From the NCBI GenBank assembly GCA_030431775.1, contig JAUIHW010000001.1, forward strand, positions 1 through 64,000: DNA of 64,000 bases, written 5' to 3'. This document shows, piece by piece, positions 52,821 to 61,451 of the stretch; within the stretch, counting starts at the first letter, position 1, and the number at the start of each line of letters is the position of its first letter. Origin of the DNA: Gammaproteobacteria bacterium (GTDB lineage Bacteria; Pseudomonadota; Gammaproteobacteria; Pseudomonadales; JAUIET01). The notes under the pieces are model-generated. The model made no database searches. It was given only the letters and a program-made list of their open reading frames with translations, and was not told the origin of the DNA. The position numbers and the translations under genes are program-made.

Positions 52821-53342
52821 ATGGCTGGTGCACGTCCCGAACAAGCATTACTTACTGCAGATAATGACCACAGCCAGAGCGCGGCGACCCTGGCCACCAT
52901 TGATGCCATGGTGGATGGCCTGAACGATCATGACATCGACGGCATGGGCCGCTTTTTTGCGGAGAGTTTTCGCTGGATGGGCAATGCCGGTTGCGGCTTC
53001 AAAAACGGCTTGCGGGAATTCCAGGAAAACTGGCAGCGTCCTTTTCAGGCCGCTTTTTCTGACAAGGTTTGCATCGACGAGGCGCGCATTGTGCAGGGCC
53101 AGTGGGCCGCTGCATTTGGCCGGCAGGAAGCTGTGCACAGCGGGCGCTTTATGGGCATAGAACCGACTTTCAAGAAAGTTGAAATTCGTTACATGGATTT
53201 CTGGAAGGTGGTTGACGGTAAGATTGTCGATAACTGGGTTATGGTGGATTTCCCCCATGTGATGCAGCAGTTGGGGGTGGACCCGTTCGGCGGTGAAGGC
53301 TGGGAGCAGTACGACAGCGAAGCGCGACCGAGTGCCGTGTGA
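52821..53342 (+). CDS. Single-domain NTF2/SnoaL-like protein
   Basis: 173-residue protein with one NTF2-like domain. It corresponds to the second domain of the tandem relatives: a MGNAGCGF segment replaces WYGPxGIG, and KIVDNWVMVDFPHVMQQLGVDPF closes the domain. ATG 52821 has AAAGAGA upstream. It is followed by the symporter after 62 bases, likely in one operon, and operator 3 lies just upstream. The loss of the WYGP motif suggests a different or lost catalytic role. Confidence 0.82.
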   Translation: MAGARPEQALLTADNDHSQSAATLATIDAMVDGLNDHDIDGMGRFFAESFRWMGNAGCGFKNGLREFQENWQRPFQAAFSDKVCIDEARIVQGQWAAAFGRQEAVHSGRFMGIEPTFKKVEIRYMDFWKVVDGKIVDNWVMVDFPHVMQQLGVDPFGGEGWEQYDSEARPSAV

Positions 53343-53404
53343 GTGGAGGGCCTCGCTGCGAGCGACACCCAACTACCGATAAATGATAACAACGAGGTGA
53401 ACGC

Positions 53405-55012
53405 ATGCCGGAATTTGGAGCGCTCAACTGGACTATTCTGATCACGTATATCTGCGCCAACCTGCTGTTGGGCTACGTGCTCGGCAAGAAGATTGAATCG
53501 GCAGAAGATTTTTATCTCGGCAAACGCCAGACCCCCTGGTGGGCCATCGGCATTTCGGTGGTGGCCACCTACGTCAGTGCCTTGTCCTTTCTGGGTGGCC
53601 CGGCCTGGGCGTATACCGATGGCATGTCGGTGATTTCCATTCACATGAATTACCCCCTGGTGATCATTGCCGTGATCACACTGTTTTTGCCGTTCTTTTA
53701 CAACAGTGGTGTGGCTTCCATTTATGAATACCAGGAACGCCGCTTTGGCGCCAAGTCGCGGTCAGTTATTTCAGCGATTTTCCTGGTGTCTCAGGCGTTC
53801 AGCTCGGCGGCCATTTTGTACGCCACGTCTTTAGTGTTAGAGTTTATTACCGGTATAGACGTGATCACGGCCATTGTGATCGTCACCATTATCGCCTTGG
53901 TGTACACCTGGATGGGTGGTATCACCGCGGTGATCTGGACCGATGTGATTCAGGCCGTCATTCTGTTTCTTGGTGCCGGCATTATTTGCTATGCCTTGCT
54001 TACCCAACTGCCGGGTTCACTGCACGACAGCTTGCTGCAACTCAAGGCCGAAGGCAAAACCAATCCGCTGAACTTTAACTTTGACTTCACCGAAGTCACC
54101 ACGGTGTGGTCCGGCGTAATTGCCATGACGATTTTCCACATTACGGTGTATGGCGTGAACCAGATGATGGCCCAGCGCACACTGGCCGCGCGCAACCTTG
54201 GCGAAGCAAAGAAATCCTATCTGCTGATGGGCTTTATAGCGTTTTTCATCTACTTTCTGTTTGTTTTTCTGGGTGTATTGTTTTACGCCTATTACGGTGG
54301 TAAGGAGTTTGAGAACGGCAATACCATTATTTTGCATTTCGCAGCCGACTACGGCTTGCCGGGCCTGATGGGTATTCTCGCAGCGGCGGTGATGGCGGCA
54401 TCCATGTCCACGCTGGATTCCTCCTTCAATTCCATGGCCACCGTGTCGGTGGTGGATTTTTATCAGAAGTATTTCAAACGCGGCGCCAGTGACGAGCACT
54501 ACCTGAAGGCATCACGGGTGTTTACCGTATTCTGGGCGCTGGTGATCATTCTCCCGGCCATTATTTTTTCCAGAACCGAAGGCTCGATTCTGGAAACGCT
54601 CAGCAAAGTGGGCTCTTATTTTGTTGGTGCCAAGTTGGCGATGTATGGCATGGGCTTTTTCTCCAAACACACCAGCGAGCGTGGTCTGCTGATTGGCGTG
54701 GTCGCGGGTTTTGCCGTGGTTTGGTTCGTGGCCACATCCACTGACATCGCCTGGCCCTGGTACACCCTGATTGGTGCGGCATGCAACATCGCCGTGGCCT
54801 GGCCGCTCAGCCTGCTATTGGACGGTCGCAAAAGTGAATGGTCAGAGTACAGTGTGCCCGGGCAAATCGCCAAATACCGCCTGCAGGGTTTGCAGGAACA
54901 GGAAAATGGCTGGTACCTGGTGCCGGGCAAGGTAGACACCATGAGCTATGTGCTGTTCGGCTATTTCCTGCTGTGCTTTGGCGCGCTGTACCTGTTTCAC
55001 GCACTGATATGA
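53405..55012 (+). CDS. SSS family Na+/solute symporter
   Basis: 535-residue inner-membrane transporter of the sodium:solute symporter family with about 13 predicted helices. The N-terminal half has the typical pattern, helix 1 (LITYICANLLLGYVLG), EDFYLGKRQTPWWAIG, and SALSFLGGPAWAYTDG. A GAGGTG lies six bases before the ATG. It probably imports the cluster's substrate using the sodium gradient, as expected for a marine bacterium. The hydrolase gene overlaps its stop (ATGA). Confidence 0.94.
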   Translation: MPEFGALNWTILITYICANLLLGYVLGKKIESAEDFYLGKRQTPWWAIGISVVATYVSALSFLGGPAWAYTDGMSVISIHMNYPLVIIAVITLFLPFFYNSGVASIYEYQERRFGAKSRSVISAIFLVSQAFSSAAILYATSLVLEFITGIDVITAIVIVTIIALVYTWMGGITAVIWTDVIQAVILFLGAGIICYALLTQLPGSLHDSLLQLKAEGKTNPLNFNFDFTEVTTVWSGVIAMTIFHITVYGVNQMMAQRTLAARNLGEAKKSYLLMGFIAFFIYFLFVFLGVLFYAYYGGKEFENGNTIILHFAADYGLPGLMGILAAAVMAASMSTLDSSFNSMATVSVVDFYQKYFKRGASDEHYLKASRVFTVFWALVIILPAIIFSRTEGSILETLSKVGSYFVGAKLAMYGMGFFSKHTSERGLLIGVVAGFAVVWFVATSTDIAWPWYTLIGAACNIAVAWPLSLLLDGRKSEWSEYSVPGQIAKYRLQGLQEQENGWYLVPGKVDTMSYVLFGYFLLCFGALYLFHALI

Positions 55013-55878
55013 GATTTGCCTGGCTTGCTCTAACGCTGATACTTGCTGCCTGCAGCGGCAGTCAGGAAAGCAGTGATTCCCTAAAGGCCTTGCGCCAGCT
55101 TGCCGCACAGCCCTCTGACGGTTTTCTGGCCATTCGCCAGCGTGCTCCCATCGCCGGGCTGCGAGCGGAAATTGCCAGCTACCGTGTTGATGACCTGGAA
55201 GTGCATGGCTTGCTGTTGCACCCTGCAGGCACGCAGCCAGCGGGTGGTTGGCCAGTGCTGGTGATGAACCATGGCTATGTGCCAACACCTGCGGACTACG
55301 GCTTGCGCAAGCAAACCGGCGAGCTGGACCGCCCGGGTGACTATTACCGTGGCCTGCCATTAGCCTATGCCCGGCAGGGCTTGCTGGTTTTTTTGCCCGA
55401 CTACCGCGGCCACGCGACATCGCAAGGTGAGGACTATCTGCAAAAAGATCACCCCACCCGGTGGTACTCTCGCGATGTAATAGCCGCCGTCAATTCGCTG
55501 CAATCGTTACCGCAGGCGAACTTGGACAGGCTGTACCTGTGGGGCCATTCAATGGGTGGGGCGATTACCCTCAACGCCGTGCACGCCCTTGGTGAGCGAG
55601 TGCGTGCAGCCAGTTTGTGGTCCGCTGCACGCAGTACACTGGCACCACTGGAAGACACTGTGGCGAGTCAAGCGTTCTTCAGTGCCATCAGCGCCCGCGT
55701 CAATATTCATCATGCAGACGATGACCCGGTGACCGACTTTCGCTATTCGGCAGAGGTGGCGGCGCAATTGTCGCCACCGCAGGTTGAGTTTTTTAGCTAT
55801 GAATCCGAAGACCACCTGTTCACGGCTGATGACCTGAAACTGGCCATACAACGTGATATTGATCTTTTCCTGGACTAG
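55009..55878 (+). CDS. Lipoprotein alpha/beta hydrolase (S9-like)
   Basis: 289-residue alpha/beta hydrolase with a lipobox (LAAC, Cys15), so exported and lipid-anchored. Nucleophile Ser181 in WGHSMGG, acid Asp237 or Asp238 (HHADDDP) and His269 (SEDHLF) make a full triad; oxyanion segment MNHGYVP. Family members are peptidases or esterases. ATGA overlap with the symporter implies that cleavage of a substrate outside precedes uptake. A second exported hydrolase is at 57816. Confidence 0.88.
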   Translation: MRFAWLALTLILAACSGSQESSDSLKALRQLAAQPSDGFLAIRQRAPIAGLRAEIASYRVDDLEVHGLLLHPAGTQPAGGWPVLVMNHGYVPTPADYGLRKQTGELDRPGDYYRGLPLAYARQGLLVFLPDYRGHATSQGEDYLQKDHPTRWYSRDVIAAVNSLQSLPQANLDRLYLWGHSMGGAITLNAVHALGERVRAASLWSAARSTLAPLEDTVASQAFFSAISARVNIHHADDDPVTDFRYSAEVAAQLSPPQVEFFSYESEDHLFTADDLKLAIQRDIDLFLD

Positions 55879-55919
55879 GGTAGAGGGAACTATTGAATGG
55901 TCGTTCGCCTAACGAGGCT
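55876..55919. repeat. Left copy of imperfect direct repeat flanking hipBA
   Basis: A 44-base stretch, sharing about 29 of 44 positions by eye with 57783-57826. Both begin TAGGGTAG and contain a short hairpin (CGTT-CGCCT-AACG here). Could be terminator-type hairpins or remains of an insertion. Confidence 0.4.
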
Positions 55920-55972
55920 GGCAAGTTTGTGACAACGAGTGTCCTGTTGGTGGAATTCAACATAGGCCATCA

Positions 55973-56069
55973 CCATCGCCACCCTAGCGCCGTGGATAAA
56001 TCCATCGCCACTCTAAAAAAGAAACATATATATTGCTATTTATAGATAAAGAAACTAATATATTTCTTT
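55973..56069. promoter_or_regulatory. AT-rich control region of the hipBA-like pair
   Basis: The 200-base gap before the antitoxin gene holds a direct repeat CCATCGCCACYCTAR (55973-55987, 56002-56016), an inverted repeat TGGAT-AA-ATCCA (55993-56004) and AAAGAAA-N8-TTTCTTT (56048-56069). One or more may be operators for the HTH antitoxin. Base content is far more AT-rich than in the neighbours. Confidence 0.5.
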
Positions 56070-56084
56070 TAGAAGAAGCTATAT

Positions 56085-56420
56085 ATGGGTTTCATTGTGA
56101 GTTCACTGCTCGAGCAGATTAAAAAACGCCGTATTGCACTCGCACTCAAGCAGCACGATATGATGCTGCGAGTGGGTATATCGCGCCAGCAATATCAGCG
56201 ATTGGAATCTAAAGGCAATCCTCGCCTGGATACTCTTGAGCTTGTTGCAAAGGGGCTCAAAAGTGAATTGCTGCTGATACCTAAGGAAAAATTGAATGCT
56301 GTGTTGGCAGTGCTGGCCGCAGATAGCGCGGCAGCCACTCAGCAGAGCCAGTTGGACAAAAAAGGGAGCAATTCATTGGCCGATGATCCATGGCAGGGGT
56401 TGCTGGGAGAAAAGGATTGA
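56085..56420 (+). CDS. HipB-like HTH antitoxin
   Basis: 111-residue protein with an XRE-type HTH at about 10-65 (LALKQHDMMLRVGISRQQYQRLESKG) and a charged C-terminal tail. It is expected to bind and neutralise the HipA-like protein encoded next and to repress its own promoter. Overlap of its stop with the next start (TTGA) supports translational coupling. Confidence 0.85.
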   Translation: MGFIVSSLLEQIKKRRIALALKQHDMMLRVGISRQQYQRLESKGNPRLDTLELVAKGLKSELLLIPKEKLNAVLAVLAADSAAATQQSQLDKKGSNSLADDPWQGLLGEKD

Positions 56421-57694
56421 GCGCAGACACCAAAGATGAAGTGAATGTATTACAGCTCTCAATTCACAGCGTGTTGATCGGTTATCTCGCAGGCTTTAAA
56501 AATGGCCGCAATGTGTTGAGCTTTGCAGGGTCATTCAAGAACGACCCTGAGCGCCCGACATTCAGCCTGATTACGCACCCTAAGTTTCCGAATGCGGCCA
56601 AGCTCATGGCAGAGCCTTGGGCGCGGAATCATCGCTTGCATCCCGTGCTTGCAAATTTGCTGCCAGAAGGATCTATGCTCGAACTGATTGCGCAAGCTCT
56701 GAAAGTGCACATTGCAAATGAATTCCATATTCTTTCGCACCTTGGTGCCGATTTGCCCGGGGCCATTGAAGCCAGGCGAATGGAGCCGGAAGATGTTCCA
56801 GACCACGTGCTGAACACCCATGGAAAGGCTAAGGCGGTTAAGTTCGATAAAGTCTTTCAAGAAAACAACTTTTCCCTGGCTGGCGTGCAGATTAAGTTTT
56901 CGATGAAGGAAAATGATGGACGCTATCACTTATCCAAGGGTGATGTTCTGGGTGACTGGATCATCAAAACACCCTCAAATAAGCACCAGTTCGTACCACT
57001 GAACGAATACACGGCCATGTCTCTGGCCGCATTGGCTGGAGTTGATATTCCCGAAATCAAACTTGTCGAGCTGGATAAGCTGGATAACTTGCCGCCGATT
57101 AATCTGCCAGGAGAGAAACAAGCATTTGCCATTAAGCGATTTGATCGTAACGACGACCAACGCATTCACATGGAGGACTTTGCTCAAATTCTCGTGAAGT
57201 ACCCCCATGAAAAATATTCTTCCGCCAATTATGAGAATATCGGCAAAATCATTTATGACTTTTCTGGCGACGGACTATCCGACGCGCAACAGTTCGCAAG
57301 GCGATTGCTGGTGAATATTCTCTTGGCGAACGGCGATGCGCATTTAAAGAATTGGAGCTTGGTATATCCCGACAAAATTACGCCACGACTTGCTCCCGCC
57401 TACGATATCGTAACTACCAGCGTCTATTTCGAAAACGAAACCCGATACGCGCTCAACCTCGGTAAAACAAAAGAGTGGTACGCAGTCAGCATGGCGCACT
57501 TCAAGTTGTGGGCAGATAGGTCCGGCATTCCGTGGCGGGTAATCAAGCCCCATTTGGATGACGTGATGAACAAAGCAAGAGCGCAATGGCCGGAAGCTCT
57601 TAAAGTGTTACCAATGGACGATGCACACAAACAAGCGCTTCGAGCGCATTGGGGCAAGCTTCAGGAAGACTTTAGGATCGAAGCAAAAAAGTAA
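56417..57694 (+). CDS. HipA-like serine/threonine kinase toxin
   Basis: About 425-residue HipA-family kinase. The phosphorylation-loop Ser153 (NFSLAGVQIKF), Lys184 (IIKTPS), catalytic Asp307 and Asn312 (NGDAHLKNWS), and metal-binding Asp330 (PAYDIV) are present, so it is likely active. HipA enzymes phosphorylate glutamyl-tRNA synthetase or related targets and cause growth arrest. TTG 56417 is the likely start, with GGGAG seven bases upstream and TTGA overlap; ATG 56390 is an alternative. It separates the two exported hydrolases of the catabolic cluster. Confidence 0.88.
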   Translation: MSADTKDEVNVLQLSIHSVLIGYLAGFKNGRNVLSFAGSFKNDPERPTFSLITHPKFPNAAKLMAEPWARNHRLHPVLANLLPEGSMLELIAQALKVHIANEFHILSHLGADLPGAIEARRMEPEDVPDHVLNTHGKAKAVKFDKVFQENNFSLAGVQIKFSMKENDGRYHLSKGDVLGDWIIKTPSNKHQFVPLNEYTAMSLAALAGVDIPEIKLVELDKLDNLPPINLPGEKQAFAIKRFDRNDDQRIHMEDFAQILVKYPHEKYSSANYENIGKIIYDFSGDGLSDAQQFARRLLVNILLANGDAHLKNWSLVYPDKITPRLAPAYDIVTTSVYFENETRYALNLGKTKEWYAVSMAHFKLWADRSGIPWRVIKPHLDDVMNKARAQWPEALKVLPMDDAHKQALRAHWGKLQEDFRIEAKK

Positions 57695-57782
57695 AGGTTG
57701 TCCCAGCGATCAGTTTATTAAGACACACCGAGTAATATACGGAGCACGCGCTTAAACCTTCGGTGACCAGGTGTTCCTGAAA

Positions 57783-57826
57783 TAGGGTAGGGAGAGTTCA
57801 GCAATGCCCACTCGTCTAGCGAGACT
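57783..57826. repeat. Right copy of imperfect direct repeat flanking hipBA
   Basis: Partner of 55876-55919. It starts TAGGGTAG and contains the hairpin CTCG-TCTAG-CGAG (57811-57823). Partly overlaps the 3' end of the hydrolase gene. Confidence 0.4.
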
Positions 57827-59276
57827 CAGATTCCATAAACAGTTCGACATCCCGTTCAATCAATAACGCTTGCCCGTCCTGAGTGCCGGGTGGAGAGAAC
57901 CAGGCGTACTTGCTCGCCTTAATACTGTGGTTGGTGCCGCGGTATGCATAAGGGTAAGCCCGGCCACCGGCCTGCTGAATGCGTTTCGCCAGGCTTTCAT
58001 TCCAGGTTGGCAGTGAATAGTAATCACGGTCGGAGTAGTGCAGATTCAAAGGCTCGGTAATAAAGCGTTCCGCAGCAAAGCCGCCAATGCGGTCCATGGC
58101 TGATTCAATGCGTTGGTCATGGCGCACTTTTAAGCGGCCGTCCGGCAAGGTGTCTATGCGGTAACTGGCGTCATTGATGTCGTTTACCTGGCGGTTAATA
58201 GCGGCGTACATTTCTTTGAGCTTGGTGTCCACGGCGTCGCGAACAGTGGCCACTGACCACACCTCTTTCTGCCAGGTCCACTCAGGGGAGCTCGGGTCAA
58301 CGCTTTGGATCCAGTCGCTGGGGTAGGGGAACACAAAATTCGGGTTGACACGGCCGTCACGGCCGACCGCCGACCCGGTCCAGCGACCATCGCCGGCCAT
58401 AAATGCCTGCAGTGTACTGCCCATGGGGCCATAGGTTTCCAGCTGGGTAAAGCGATGCGCAAAGCAACCGGCGGTGATGGATGCCGAGGCAATTTCATGG
58501 CGAAGTTGCGAGCCTTCGCCGGCAACCGCGAGAGCGGTCAGCACAGCGTCACCGCCCTGGGAATGGCCGGCGAGGTGCAGCCGGGACAGGTTGACCAGAG
58601 GCTGGTCGGCTGGGGTGCCGGCAAGGCGTTGCCAGCGCTCGGTATTGAGGCTGTCGATGCTGTCCAGTAAATTCAGCACGTCAATGGTGTAGAACATCGG
58701 GCTCAGGTAACTGCCGTTGTCCCAGGCGTCGAGAAACTCAAGCCCGTCGGCCGCAACGCCGGCCACTCGGCCATGACCACGCAGGCCCGGCGTCAGCACC
58801 GCAAAGCCGGCTGCTCGATAAGTATGGATTGCCATTGCGCTGTACGAGCCGGCCTGGCGGGCGAAATCCCAGCCCGGTGCGTCAGCTTTACCTACCCAGC
58901 CGTGCACATAAATCACCACCGGGTAACCGCCGTCGGGCGGTGGTGCAGCTGGCAAATCCAGCCGCGTGTAAAGGCGCAAGCCATCCGACTGATAGCTGGC
59001 CAGCAGCGCGGAGCCAGCGGCTTGCTCGGTGCCGGCGAAGGCTTGCAAATACTGCAACTCACTGCCGTAGCTGCGCGCGCGCAGCGCAGCAACACTCAGA
59101 TCGGCCAGCGATTGCAATTGCGGCGTTGCCCAGGCTTGCTGAATGGGTGGCGCGGCGGGCCTGGTGAGAGCGCATGCCGACACGGCCAGCATAGCGACCA
59201 CCAGGCAAGCCCGGATTGTTCTGTCTAAGGCTTGTCCCACAGTGGTGAAGCCAGTAATTGCATTCGAATGCATCAT
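57816..59276 (-). CDS. Exported alpha/beta hydrolase (lipoprotein)
   Basis: 486-residue protein (from the longest start) with an export signal and lipobox (AVSAC) and an alpha/beta-hydrolase fold. Oxyanion segment YVHGWVGK, nucleophile Ser239 in LAGHSQGGDA, and a C-terminal His in YRGTNHSIKASK with Asp candidates before it. The operator 59259-59272 overlaps ATG 59276 and the next codons; a GTG at 59240 gives a more usual signal length, so the true start is uncertain. Convergent with hipA and divergent from the tandem NTF2 protein 2. Confidence 0.85.
   Translation of the reverse strand: MMHSNAITGFTTVGQALDRTIRACLVVAMLAVSACALTRPAAPPIQQAWATPQLQSLADLSVAALRARSYGSELQYLQAFAGTEQAAGSALLASYQSDGLRLYTRLDLPAAPPPDGGYPVVIYVHGWVGKADAPGWDFARQAGSYSAMAIHTYRAAGFAVLTPGLRGHGRVAGVAADGLEFLDAWDNGSYLSPMFYTIDVLNLLDSIDSLNTERWQRLAGTPADQPLVNLSRLHLAGHSQGGDAVLTALAVAGEGSQLRHEIASASITAGCFAHRFTQLETYGPMGSTLQAFMAGDGRWTGSAVGRDGRVNPNFVFPYPSDWIQSVDPSSPEWTWQKEVWSVATVRDAVDTKLKEMYAAINRQVNDINDASYRIDTLPDGRLKVRHDQRIESAMDRIGGFAAERFITEPLNLHYSDRDYYSLPTWNESLAKRIQQAGGRAYPYAYRGTNHSIKASKYAWFSPPGTQDGQALLIERDVELFMESESR
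59259..59272. promoter_or_regulatory. LacI-type operator 4 (perfect palindrome)
   Basis: TGCATTCGAATGCA, a perfect 14-base palindrome in the divergent promoter region of the hydrolase (minus) and tandem NTF2 protein 2 (plus). The strongest match to the LacI-family consensus in the cluster. Confidence 0.8.
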
Positions 59277-59317
59277 ACGTTATTTTGCGCGTTCAGTCAG
59301 TGCAGAGCCCAGATTTT

Positions 59318-60361
59318 ATGATCGATTCGGAACGTCACCAAGCCAAGCAAGTCATACAACCGCTGAGGGCTGCTTTGTACAATTTCGACCGAGCGGCCTT
59401 AAGCCGCGCGGTGCAGAGTCAATTCACCCGGCAAGCGGTGATCCAGCTGGCGCACCCTTTCGAAACGTTGGACGGGCCAGAAGCCCTGCTCGAGCAGGCC
59501 TGGCTGCCACTGCAGGCGGCGCTGCCTGATCTAGAGCGTCGCGACCTGATTGTGATGGCTGGGCCTGATCAGGATGGTCAACAGTGGCTTGGCTGCTGTG
59601 GCTATTACACCGGCTGCTTTGCTTATGACTTTCTGGAAATCCCAGCCACCGGCCACCAGGCTTCCCTGCGCTACCACGAGTTTTTCCGAGTGGTTGACGG
59701 CAAAATTGCCGAACTGCAGGCCCTGTGGGACATTCCGGAATTGATGCTGCAGGCCGGTTGCTGGCCCATGGTGCCCAGCCTGGGTCGGGAATGGCATGTG
59801 CCGGGTCCGAGCACCCAGGATGGCCTGGCCATTGTTAATGACTCTGAGCAGCACGCGCAACGCAGTCTGCAACTGGTTGGCGACATGGTGGCAGGCTTGA
59901 GCCGTTTTGCCACCGGGGGCGTGGCCGCAATGGGGCTGGAGAAATACTGGCACCCGCATTGCAGTTGGTACGGTCCCGCTGGCATTGGCACCTGTCGGGG
60001 CATCAGCGGTTTTCGCAACTGGCACCAGATACCGTTTCTGAATGCAATACCGGACCGCCTGGGCTCGGGCGGGCATATGTTTGCCGATGGCGATTACGTT
60101 GGCTTCACCGCCTGGCCCAAGGCCATGGACGCCACCGTAACCGGTGACGGTTGGCTGGGCATTGCCCCGGCGGGGCAGAGGATTACATTGCGCAGCTTTG
60201 ATTTTTGGCGTTGCGAGAACGGCCTGTTGCGGGAAAACTGGGTGCTGATCGATCTGCTGGATGTCTACCATCAACTCGGCGTCAATGTACTGGAACGCAT
60301 GCGTGAGTTGAACAAGCCGCTTGCGGTGGCGCAGGCTTTGTGGCGGGAGAAGCATCAGTAG
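59318..60361 (+). CDS. Tandem NTF2/SnoaL-like domain protein 2
   Basis: About 347-residue paralogue of the proteins at 51717 and 60423. First domain about 8-150, linker with VPGPSTQDGL, second domain with WYGPAGIG (217-224) and ENWVLIDLLDVYHQLGVN. ATG 59318 is chosen since the homologous N-termini align there; the longer frame from 59258 starts inside operator 4. Cytoplasmic. Function as a dehydratase or cyclase is inferred from the fold only. Confidence 0.85.
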   Translation: MIDSERHQAKQVIQPLRAALYNFDRAALSRAVQSQFTRQAVIQLAHPFETLDGPEALLEQAWLPLQAALPDLERRDLIVMAGPDQDGQQWLGCCGYYTGCFAYDFLEIPATGHQASLRYHEFFRVVDGKIAELQALWDIPELMLQAGCWPMVPSLGREWHVPGPSTQDGLAIVNDSEQHAQRSLQLVGDMVAGLSRFATGGVAAMGLEKYWHPHCSWYGPAGIGTCRGISGFRNWHQIPFLNAIPDRLGSGGHMFADGDYVGFTAWPKAMDATVTGDGWLGIAPAGQRITLRSFDFWRCENGLLRENWVLIDLLDVYHQLGVNVLERMRELNKPLAVAQALWREKHQ

Positions 60362-60422
60362 ATAACCTCCGGCGATAGATACTAGTTACAGGTCGCCAGG
60401 AACGAACAGCTAAGAGTCTATG

Positions 60423-61439
60423 TTAGTATCCGTTAGGCCCTTCGGTAGATGGAATGCGTGCAAACACATCCAGGCCCTGCTGCAGCAACCAGTAGGGTAA
60501 ATCAATCAGCACCCAGTTCTCCGCCAGCTTGTCGCCTTCGCGGCGGTAAATATCCACCACGCGCATATCGGCACGGGTTTCGTTGCCGGGCAGGCCGAGA
60601 AAGCCACCGGTGGGTGTGTTGGTGAGGTTGGGCCAGCCGAAAAACCCTGCGTAGTTGCCTTCGCCAAATCGGGCGATGTGGCCGTTGAATACCTTATCCT
60701 TCAGGTTGGTTCGGAACGGGTATTGGTGCTGTTGCTGATAGCGTGCAATCGTATAACTCGCTCCAATGCCCTCCGGCCCGTACCAGATCATGTCGTCGTG
60801 CCAGCAAGGCTGCAGGAATTCCGGTGGCACCAGTTGATCAGGCTGGTGGTTCAGTTCCAGCAGGTCGTTGACCATGCGATCAACCAGTGCCAGAGTTTTG
60901 CTGCCCTCGGCCGGGTTTTGTGCCGCGAACAGCAGGCCGTCGTGAGTGCGCGGGCCAGGGTAGATGAACGAGGCGCCGGTCTGTGGTGGCAGCGGGTAGA
61001 CCCCGGCCTGGCGCATGACACTCAATAGGTCGCAAAAAAATCCGCTGCGGGTGATTTTGCCATCCTGCACACAGTTGAAGTCTGCGTAGCGGAGGAAGGC
61101 CATTTTTCGTGTGGCGGGAATTCCCAGCCAGTTGTCATCCAACAGGCCAAGAAAGTGGCCCATGCTGCACACCCATGTGCTGCCATCGGTTTCACTTTCC
61201 CCCGCAAAGAAGATGTCCATGCGGCGCTGAACTGGTGACCAGGCCTGCAGAAAAGGCTGCCAGAATACCTGCGCCACACCGCTTGCGTCGGTCTGCTCAG
61301 AAAAAGGGTGTACCCCGTACCACAGGTAGTTATCGGCCGTGTACTGGTCAATAACGCTGGCAATAGTGTGTTGGTCAGCGCTGTCCAGCGCGGAGTAATA
61401 ATCGCGAACCAGTTGCTTGCTCGCTTGAAAATCGCTCAT
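60423..61439 (-). CDS. Tandem NTF2/SnoaL-like domain protein 3
   Basis: 338-residue member of the same tandem family. First domain about 5-150 (FWQPFLQAWSPVQRR), linker YPGPRTHDGLL, second domain with WYGPEGIG (219-226) and ENWVLIDLPYWLLQQGLD. Last gene of a minus-strand run cupin / NTF2 / amidohydrolase / this gene, 12 bases after the amidohydrolase. Sequence similarity to proteins 1 and 2 shows repeated duplication within the cluster. Confidence 0.86.
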   Translation of the reverse strand: MSDFQASKQLVRDYYSALDSADQHTIASVIDQYTADNYLWYGVHPFSEQTDASGVAQVFWQPFLQAWSPVQRRMDIFFAGESETDGSTWVCSMGHFLGLLDDNWLGIPATRKMAFLRYADFNCVQDGKITRSGFFCDLLSVMRQAGVYPLPPQTGASFIYPGPRTHDGLLFAAQNPAEGSKTLALVDRMVNDLLELNHQPDQLVPPEFLQPCWHDDMIWYGPEGIGASYTIARYQQQHQYPFRTNLKDKVFNGHIARFGEGNYAGFFGWPNLTNTPTGGFLGLPGNETRADMRVVDIYRREGDKLAENWVLIDLPYWLLQQGLDVFARIPSTEGPNGY

Positions 61440-61451
61440 TGCACCCCTTAT

